64,000 nucleotides of DNA from Villigracilis sp900696595 (GTDB lineage: Bacteria > Chloroflexota > Anaerolineae > Anaerolineales > Villigracilaceae): positions 1 through 64,000 of the forward strand of contig SZPH01000015.1 of NCBI GenBank assembly GCA_030263615.1, given 5' to 3'. The notes beneath the pieces were generated by a model that ran no database searches, had not been told where the DNA came from, and saw nothing but the letters and a program-made list of their open reading frames with translations. The position numbers and the translations under genes were made by a program. Shown in pieces: positions 58,448-64,000 of this stretch. Each line of letters starts with the position of its first letter. The first letter of the stretch is position 1.

Positions 58448-59149
58448 ATGGAAACAAAAACCGCCATCATCACAGCCGCAGGGAAAGGCATCGGCGCTGC
58501 CATTGCGCGCGAACTGGCGGCGAGCGGATACCGCGTCTCCCTGCTTTCCAATTCAGATGGAGCCGTCAAACTGGCAAAGGAGTTGGGTGGAATCGGAATG
58601 ACCGGCTCGGTCGCCGAGGCGGCTGATCTGACAGCCCTGGTCGAATCCACGCTGAGGCAATTCGGGCGCATTGACGCCGTCGTCAACAACACCGGGCATC
58701 CCCCCAAGGGCGAACTGCTGGATATTTCCGACGCCGACTGGCATCTCGGGCTGGATATGCTTCTGTTGAACGTTGTGCGCATGGCGCGGGCGGTGACTCC
58801 CGTCTTCCTAAAACAGGGCGGCGGCGCAATCGTCAACATCTCCACATTCTCGGCGTTCGAACCAGAGTTGAGTTTCCCCGTTTCGAGCGCGCTCCGCAGC
58901 GGATTGGCAAGTTTTAGCAAACTCTACGCCAACCGCTACGCCGAATTCGGCATTCGCATCAATACCGTCATGCCGGGGTTCATGGATAACTACCCCGTCA
59001 ACGATCAAAACATCTCCAAAATTCCAATGAAACGATACGCAAAGGTGCAGGAAGTTGCGAAGACGGTCCGCTTCCTGCTCTCCGACGACGCCGGGTACAT
59101 CACCGGTCAAAGCATCCGCGCCGACGGCGGACTCACGCGATCCATCTAG
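58448..59149 (+). CDS. SDR-family protein with altered catalytic motif
   Basis: 233 residues, Rossmann fold. The cofactor motif TAAGKGIGAAIARELA and VVNNTGHPP (NNAG variant) are clear, and the C-terminus DDAGYITGQSIRADGGLT is typical. But at the catalytic YxxxK position the sequence is FPVSSALRSGLASFSK, so neither the tyrosine nor the lysine is in place. It may be a binding protein or use other residues. AAGGAG precedes the ATG. The following FAD oxidoreductase gene starts 86 bases downstream, and the two may act on one substrate. Confidence 0.82.
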   Translation: METKTAIITAAGKGIGAAIARELAASGYRVSLLSNSDGAVKLAKELGGIGMTGSVAEAADLTALVESTLRQFGRIDAVVNNTGHPPKGELLDISDADWHLGLDMLLLNVVRMARAVTPVFLKQGGGAIVNISTFSAFEPELSFPVSSALRSGLASFSKLYANRYAEFGIRINTVMPGFMDNYPVNDQNISKIPMKRYAKVQEVAKTVRFLLSDDAGYITGQSIRADGGLTRSI

Positions 59150-59234
59150 GATGGCTGTTTTTGCGCGTACTCTGCGCTCTCTGGCGTACGCGCCGGTTTT
59201 TCGAGGCTCTCTAATCATTGAACGGGAGACAGGC

Positions 59235-60416
59235 ATGAACGAAAACGAAACTTTCGATGTAATCATGGCGGGCGGCGGCGTGATGGGATGCGCCACGGCG
59301 TATTATCTCCTCAAGGCTGACCCAACGATGAAGGTCGCCATCGTCGAAAAAGACCCCACCTATGCGCGCAGTTCCACCGTGCTTTCCGACGGCAATATCC
59401 GGTCGCAGTTCAACATCAAGGAAAACATCCTCATATCCCTGTACGGAATGGAAAAATTGAAAACCTTCAGCGACGACATGTCCGTCGGCGACTGGCGCCC
59501 GGAGATTTCATTCCGCCAGCAGGGCAACCTGTTCCTGACGGATGGAACGAACAAATCCAATGCACAAGCGGGGTTGAAACTCCAGCAAAGCATGAACTGC
59601 GACGTGACCTGGATGGAACCGGCGGATATCAAGGCAAGGTTCCCCCTGTACGACGAAACGAAATTTGCGGGGGGAACATTCGGGCGGCTGGACGGCACCA
59701 TGGACCCGAATGCCGTGCTGCAGGCGTTCAGGAGAAAATCCGTTTCACTGGGAGCGAAATATATCCATGCAGAAGTGGCGGAGATCGTTCACAGCAAGGG
59801 GAAGGTTGAAGGGGTCAAGTTAACCAACGGCGTCAGGTTGGAAGCGAAGTACGTCCTCAACAGCGCGGGCGCGTGGGGTACAAGCCTGGCTCGCACTGCG
59901 GGCATCGAACTGCCCGTCGAACCCGTCCGGCGGCAGGTCTTCGTCTTTCAGGCAAACGCATCTGCGGAGGGAGCATATCCGCTGACCGTCTTCCCCTCCG
60001 GTTTGTACTTGATCCACGAAAATGGAAATCAATTCATGTGCGGCAAGTCGCTCGAGAACGACCCCGTCGGAATTGACTTTGGCTGGAACCACGACAAGTT
60101 CAACGAAGTCCTGTGGCCCGAACTGGTCGAATACGCGCCAGCCTTCGATCAGTTGAAGATCCTGCGGGGTTGGTCCGGGTTGTACGACGTCAATCGCTTC
60201 GACGGGAACGTCCTCCTCGGAGAGTGGCCCGGATTGCGGGGATTTTTGCTGGTCAACGGATTCTCCGGTCACGGCTTCCAACAATGCCACGCCATAGGCA
60301 GGTATCTCTCCGAGATCATCCGCGGAGTTGACGTTTCTTTGGACCTCTCCATCTTCTCGCCAAAACGCATCCTCGAAAACAAACCGGTTTTCGAAGGTCA
60401 CGGCAAACTGGTATAA
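59235..60416 (+). CDS. FAD-dependent oxidoreductase (DAO family)
   Basis: 393 residues. The FAD motif MAGGGVMGCATAYYLL is at the N-terminus, and the DAO-family end (LLVNGFSGHGFQQCHAIGRY) closes the FAD site. It resembles sarcosine or D-amino-acid oxidases/dehydrogenases. The substrate is unknown. The start at 59235 has GGGAGA upstream. Confidence 0.88.
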   Translation: MNENETFDVIMAGGGVMGCATAYYLLKADPTMKVAIVEKDPTYARSSTVLSDGNIRSQFNIKENILISLYGMEKLKTFSDDMSVGDWRPEISFRQQGNLFLTDGTNKSNAQAGLKLQQSMNCDVTWMEPADIKARFPLYDETKFAGGTFGRLDGTMDPNAVLQAFRRKSVSLGAKYIHAEVAEIVHSKGKVEGVKLTNGVRLEAKYVLNSAGAWGTSLARTAGIELPVEPVRRQVFVFQANASAEGAYPLTVFPSGLYLIHENGNQFMCGKSLENDPVGIDFGWNHDKFNEVLWPELVEYAPAFDQLKILRGWSGLYDVNRFDGNVLLGEWPGLRGFLLVNGFSGHGFQQCHAIGRYLSEIIRGVDVSLDLSIFSPKRILENKPVFEGHGKLV

Positions 60417-60466
60417 CTCCATGACCTCCAATCACAATTTCTCGATCCCCATGCCTTGTTCATCCT

Positions 60467-60536
60467 CCCCTTTTAATTGACGCTTGTCCCATCGCTCCCC
60501 ATCACACGCGGGACGCCGACCATCGCCGTCATCACC
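60467..60536 (+). pseudogene. Fossil copy of the 5' end of the glycosyltransferase-like gene at 63478
   Basis: About 70 bases match the promoter and first 20 codons of the gene at 63478: the CCCCTTTTAATTGACGC here against CCCCTTATAATTGACGC there, and both contain GACCATCGCCGTCATCAC. The start codon here is TTG, and the frame breaks soon after. The gap 60417-60632 has no gene otherwise. Confidence 0.7.
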
Positions 60537-60632
60537 CCGCCGCCTACGGATCGCACCTCCCCTTCACGGGGGTCATATCACGATGGATCGTAATTCCATC
60601 TCACAAAGTCGTAAAGATGTAGGTTCAGACCA

Positions 60633-61892
60633 ATGTTGAACAGGAAACCAAAAGGTGATTTTCACTGGATCTTGCCGCTTGTTGCAATGCAACTAATCGT
60701 TTTGGCGTACTATTGGTTCGAGTGGCGCACGTTCACAAATTTCGTGCTGGCAATTGACCACCATTCACAGTTTATGCAGGATTTTGTGGGTCACTATTAT
60801 CCAATGGGTAAACAATTGCTTCTGCACCCCAGTCCTGTCGAGGGCTACTTCTATACGTCATTCTTTGCCCTCATACTTGTACCAATCAGCGCACAAACGC
60901 TCTACACTGCCATGACTATTTGGGGTGCCATTCAACTCGCTTGCCTGGCGGCATTTTGTATTTTTTCCGCCCGCGGACTGCTCGAATTAGCGCCGCTGAG
61001 GGCGATTCTCTTCATTGGTCTCTGCACAACATCTTTTCCGATTCTTCATAACTTCAAATGGGGCCAGGTAAGCATCCTGATCACCGTATGCGTGGTGGCC
61101 GCATTTCTTGCGTCCAAAAAGAATAAACCGATCCTTGCCGGAATTTTGCTGGGGTTTGCCTCGGCGATAAAGTTATACCCCGCGTATTACGTTGTCTATT
61201 TCATTTTGAAACGCGATATACGCGCATGTGTATCCTTCGGTTTGTCTGCATCCGTTTTTTATCTTGCCCTACCGGCAATGGCGATTGGCATTCACAATTG
61301 GTACGTGTTCGAAAAAACAGCCTACCACGCCGTCGCCACAGCAGGTTGGGTAAGGGATGATTTCAATTCTCAATATATCGTCCATGTGGGACTCAGATGG
61401 GTGGAAAATTTTATTAACATTACCGCCGGGGAGAATCTTGCGGACTTTCTCGCTATTGTTGGATATATGATTGCCTTTTCCAGCATTGCAGTTGTCTGGT
61501 CCTTGCAGAAAAGCGCCGCGCCGGAAGATCCCACTTTATCGCTCGTTGCCCTTTTTCTCGCCGTTCCCTTTGTGCTAAAAACGTCATGGCCGCACTACTT
61601 TGTGTACCTGCCGTTTTGCCAAGCGGCAATATTTTGCCATTTGGCGCGGTATCATCAGCAACCCGGCATAGGTGGGAAAGCCCTCTATGCGCTTCCCGTA
61701 TCATCAATGCTGCTCTCAAGCATATTTATATTTAATCTCTTTCCAGATTGGACGACATACAATTCTCATGGAATGTTATTCCTGGCAAATCTGCTCCTAT
61801 TGGTTTCGGTGTACATAATAACCGCCCAACAGCGCGTTTCCAGGAAACCGCCCCACACCCCGAAGACCGTCATCCCGGGCGCTGTTTTGTGA
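60633..61892 (+). CDS. Glycosyltransferase family 87 (DUF2029)-like membrane protein
   Basis: 419 residues with 10-12 membrane segments. The pattern GQVSILITVCVVAAFL, then GILLGFASAIKLYPAYYVVY, is characteristic of GT87 polyprenol-phosphate-mannose-dependent mannosyltransferases; the acidic residue near the first outer loop (AIDHHSQFMQDF) fits a GT-C enzyme. Codons are visibly richer in A and T than in the neighbours, suggesting transfer. No ribosome binding site is seen. First of three polytopic proteins in a row. Confidence 0.8.
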   Translation: MLNRKPKGDFHWILPLVAMQLIVLAYYWFEWRTFTNFVLAIDHHSQFMQDFVGHYYPMGKQLLLHPSPVEGYFYTSFFALILVPISAQTLYTAMTIWGAIQLACLAAFCIFSARGLLELAPLRAILFIGLCTTSFPILHNFKWGQVSILITVCVVAAFLASKKNKPILAGILLGFASAIKLYPAYYVVYFILKRDIRACVSFGLSASVFYLALPAMAIGIHNWYVFEKTAYHAVATAGWVRDDFNSQYIVHVGLRWVENFINITAGENLADFLAIVGYMIAFSSIAVVWSLQKSAAPEDPTLSLVALFLAVPFVLKTSWPHYFVYLPFCQAAIFCHLARYHQQPGIGGKALYALPVSSMLLSSIFIFNLFPDWTTYNSHGMLFLANLLLLVSVYIITAQQRVSRKPPHTPKTVIPGAVL

Positions 61893-62051
61893 AAATACTC
61901 AATCACCCGCCCCGGCGGAAATATCCTGAAAAACCCCCGCAGTCCGTTAATCTCCAAGCGATTGCGCCAAGTGATCCGCCCCAACACGAAAATCCAATTA
62001 CGAAACGAGAACAAGGCGGGTCCGGGTTGTTTTCTACTCAACACAATCCCT

Positions 62052-62057
62052 TATAAT
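62052..62057 (+). promoter_or_regulatory. -10 box (TATAAT) of the next membrane protein gene
   Basis: A perfect TATAAT 15 bases before GTG at 62073; TTGTTT 19 bases upstream may be the -35. The position implies a start no earlier than about 62064, which argues against the longer frame from 61962. Confidence 0.45.
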
Positions 62058-62072
62058 TACAGAATATTCCCC

Positions 62073-63320
62073 GTGCCATCCTACTTCATCTCCATCTCCT
62101 CCATAATGCTCTACGCCGTCTTCTGGTTGGGATTCAAGGAACGCGCGCGCATCCTGTCGTGGATTCGTCAGTGGCCCCAGAACCCGACCCTGTTTGCCAT
62201 CTGGCTCATCTGGCTTGGATTCCTCCTGGTCTTCGCGCCCCTTTCCTACCACGAAGCGGACATGGGAGTCTGGCGCACATCCATCCAAAATTTGCTAAAT
62301 GGGGAACTTCTGCCCGAAAATTATGTCTACCTGCCGGTCTATGCCTGGCTGCAATCGGCGCTTGTCTTTCCCTTCCATCTCCTCGGCTGGGACTCGCCGC
62401 TGTTGATCGTGTATGTCGTCAAGTGGTTCACGATCCTCGCCTACGCCGCCTGCGCCGCGCTGATGAGCGGATTCCTGCCAAAACATTCGGACCTCGCGCC
62501 TTTGGGGATCGTCCTCGCGCCGGTCGCAATTTTTTACCTGTTCTTCGGCGCGAACCATATCGTCATGTTCCTGTTCCTTCTTATTGCATTGATTCTCGTC
62601 AAAAAAGAACACTGGCTTGGGGCTGGTTTCTTTGCCGCCTTCAGTTGCTATAAATTCCTGCTCGTACCTACCTGCATCACGCTTGGCATTCTGATCCTGT
62701 GGCAATACGGTTTCAAAAACGCAATTCGGTTTCTGCTGGGAGCGGCAATCTTCATGATTCCCAATACTATTTATTATTTTTTCGACACTGCCACCCTCCT
62801 GCGGATCGTCAGCCAGCAGGCGGCGATCGGCGCGCACGCCGCTCACATCGAACCGTTCCATTTTTTCTACTTAATTTCAAATCAGTTCAATGGATTCGAA
62901 GCGTGGTACATCGGGAAAAAAATCTGGTTCCTGCTCTCGCTTGCGGGCATCCCCATCAGCCTGATTCTATTCAAACTGAAACGCGTCAACCTTCTTCAAT
63001 GCCTGGCGCTCAGTTATGCTTTCGTCGCCCTCTTTGCGCTCGAACCATTCCGCCTCGAACCGCTCATCGGTCTGGTCTGGCTGGACGCAGTCAACCGGGA
63101 TGATCTGCCCCTGCAATCGTCAGTCTTCTTGACGTTGTTCATCCATGCCGCCGCGTGGTACGACCTCGCCAACTCCGCCTTTCTGACGTTCGACCCGGCC
63201 ATACCGGCGGATTATTGGGCAGGGAGAGGATTCTACCTGGGGCTTACAGTCATCCTCATGATTGGGATAATGGTCATCAAACGGCAACCCGGAAACCCGG
63301 TCTACCTGAGACTCCTGTGA
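62073..63320 (+). CDS. Polytopic membrane protein, probable GT-C glycosyltransferase
   Basis: 415 residues from GTG at 62073; ATG at 62106 is an alternative. About 10 membrane segments. The loop after the second segment carries LSYHEADMGVW, where an acidic pair would fit the GT-C catalytic site, and KWFTILAYAAC and FFAAFSCYKFLLVP recall mannosyltransferase-like proteins. No family is certain. It lies between two other polytopic GT-like genes, which suggests a surface glycan locus. Confidence 0.65.
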   Translation: MPSYFISISSIMLYAVFWLGFKERARILSWIRQWPQNPTLFAIWLIWLGFLLVFAPLSYHEADMGVWRTSIQNLLNGELLPENYVYLPVYAWLQSALVFPFHLLGWDSPLLIVYVVKWFTILAYAACAALMSGFLPKHSDLAPLGIVLAPVAIFYLFFGANHIVMFLFLLIALILVKKEHWLGAGFFAAFSCYKFLLVPTCITLGILILWQYGFKNAIRFLLGAAIFMIPNTIYYFFDTATLLRIVSQQAAIGAHAAHIEPFHFFYLISNQFNGFEAWYIGKKIWFLLSLAGIPISLILFKLKRVNLLQCLALSYAFVALFALEPFRLEPLIGLVWLDAVNRDDLPLQSSVFLTLFIHAAAWYDLANSAFLTFDPAIPADYWAGRGFYLGLTVILMIGIMVIKRQPGNPVYLRLL

Positions 63321-63360
63321 TCAAAAACTTGGCTCTTATGCAAGTGACAGTCGCCTTGCA

Positions 63361-63425
63361 GATGAACGCGGATTTTCAAGGCATTTTCTCCGCGTTTTCC
63401 GCGCTCGTCAGCGTCCAATACGAAG
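63361..63425. repeat. Partial copy of the miniature element family
   Basis: GATGAACGCGGATTTT, then CCGCGTTTTCCGCGCTCGTC and GCGTCC match the interior of the element at 29384-29523 in the same order. The terminal inverted repeats are not recognisable, so this is a decayed or related copy in the gap between two genes. Confidence 0.55.
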
Positions 63426-63465
63426 TTTGTACGGTGAAGAAAATTTTATAAACTCCCAATCCCCT

Positions 63466-63471
63466 TATAAT
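63466..63471 (+). promoter_or_regulatory. TATAAT six bases before a start codon (leaderless)
   Basis: Same arrangement as at 30553: a perfect TATAAT, six bases, then ATG at 63478, and no ribosome binding site. Confidence 0.55.
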
Positions 63472-63477
63472 TGACGC

Positions 63478-64000
63478 ATGTCCCTTCGCACCCCCATCGC
63501 GCGGCAAACGCTGACCATCGCCGTCATCACGGTCATCGCTTACGGACTGCTCCTGCCCTTCATCGGCTTCTACTGGGACGACTGGCCCTTCGCGTGGATC
63601 GCAAAGTTTCTCGGTCCCGCCGAATTCATCCCGGCGTTCATGCCGTTCCGCCCCTTCCTCGGACCCATTTTTTATCTGACAACCAGCGTCATCCCTTTGC
63701 ATCCGCTCGCGTGGCAAATATTCGCGCTTGTAATCCGCTTTCTCATCGGCGTCGCGGCATGGTGGACCTTCACCCAAATCTTCCCAACCCGCAAACCTGC
63801 CCTGAGCGGAGCCGAAGGGACGCTCGCTTATCTCGCCGCCCTGCTTATGCTCGTCTTCCCCGGTTACAGCCAGCATTGGGTCGCGCTGACTCACATCAAC
63901 CAGGAACTCATTCCTTTCATTTTTTACCTGCTTTCCTTCGGCTTCACATTCAAAGCCCTGCGCGCGCAAAAAATCACAGATACCATCACAGCCCTGCTTC
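63478..64000 (+). CDS. Polytopic glycosyltransferase-like protein, cut by the window end
   Basis: The frame is open from the ATG at 63478 to the window end, 174 residues so far, with four or five membrane segments. The first outer loop has FYWDDWPFAWI, an acidic pair as in GT-C glycosyltransferases. Residues about 102-110 (PALSGAEGT) are encoded by CCCTGAGCGGAGCCGAAGGG, which resembles a widespread short bacterial repeat inserted in frame. Its promoter and first codons have a fossil duplicate at 60467. Translation appears leaderless. Confidence 0.7.
   Translation, partial: MSLRTPIARQTLTIAVITVIAYGLLLPFIGFYWDDWPFAWIAKFLGPAEFIPAFMPFRPFLGPIFYLTTSVIPLHPLAWQIFALVIRFLIGVAAWWTFTQIFPTRKPALSGAEGTLAYLAALLMLVFPGYSQHWVALTHINQELIPFIFYLLSFGFTFKALRAQKITDTITALL

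Noticed and set aside
60417..60632. Unannotated gene in the gap before the GT87 gene
   Set aside because: Apart from the fossil 5' fragment at 60467-60536, no frame has a start signal or plausible protein sequence.

Overview
The window looks like chromosomal DNA of a Chloroflexota bacterium, most probably of the class Anaerolineae. This is an inference from gene content and style: moderately high GC, many lipoproteins with Pro/Thr linkers (for example PTATP), ABC permeases of unusual build, a two-domain ThyX, HD-GYP and GAF sensor proteins, a variant cytochrome c maturation (ccm) locus, and abundant short intergenic repeats. No marker gene in the window fixes the genus.

Layout. 1-300: three tRNA genes (Phe cut by the window edge, Gly, Cys) and a terminator. 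413-14996: mostly minus-strand housekeeping and envelope genes: tyrS, a lipoprotein, an ABC-2 exporter whose permease is fused to a SpoIIM-like domain, lgt, a CDP-alcohol phosphatidyltransferase, ftsK, an S1-domain protein, a membrane protein with a C-terminal HTH-like region, a GNAT acetyltransferase and purine nucleoside phosphorylase. An HNH protein is on the plus strand. 15111-24201: a large HD-GYP sensor, then minus-strand threonine aldolase, an RHS remnant, rluD, two tandem lspA copies, alr and a CBS-domain cysteine/cystathionine synthase. 24288-35349: paired deacetylase-like lipoproteins, hinT, double-domain thyX, a small membrane protein, an aldo/keto reductase, a LysM lipoprotein, a DUF433/PIN-like toxin-antitoxin pair, an orphan oligopeptide-binding protein and a membrane metallopeptidase. 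35746-44796: a complete ccm locus (ccmE, F, H, G, a CcmI-like zinc-ribbon protein, a cytochrome c lipoprotein, ccmA, B, C, D). 44864-53492: a transglycosylase-like protein, a membrane Fe-S oxidoreductase, a REP-associated tyrosine transposase (RAYT) between two full-length repeat elements, and a 2-oxoacid dehydrogenase E1-E2 pair. 53534-64000: an ICMT-like methyltransferase, a hybrid kinase - Hpt - cyclase phosphorelay, an SDR and an FAD oxidoreductase, and a cluster of polytopic glycosyltransferase-like proteins, the last cut by the window end.

How genes work together. lgt and two lspA copies serve a large lipoprotein load. The ccm genes attach haem to c-type cytochromes, and the locus itself encodes one. 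The kinase, Hpt and cyclase genes form one signalling relay ending in cyclic-nucleotide synthesis. E1 and E2 form a 2-oxoacid dehydrogenase complex, with no E3 here.

The most unusual aspect is the repeat landscape. I see at least six repeat classes: 284-bp REP-type elements bracketing a RAYT; miniature inverted-repeat elements, one with an apparent target duplication; a dyad repeat that carries a promoter-like end; copies bounded by GTCATTGCGAGG; AT-rich minisatellites that also occur inverted around a two-gene block; and small palindromes. Several have entered reading frames without breaking them or supply stop codons. A second recurrent theme is a TATAAT-like box 6-9 bases upstream of the start codon with no ribosome binding site, suggesting leaderless mRNAs.
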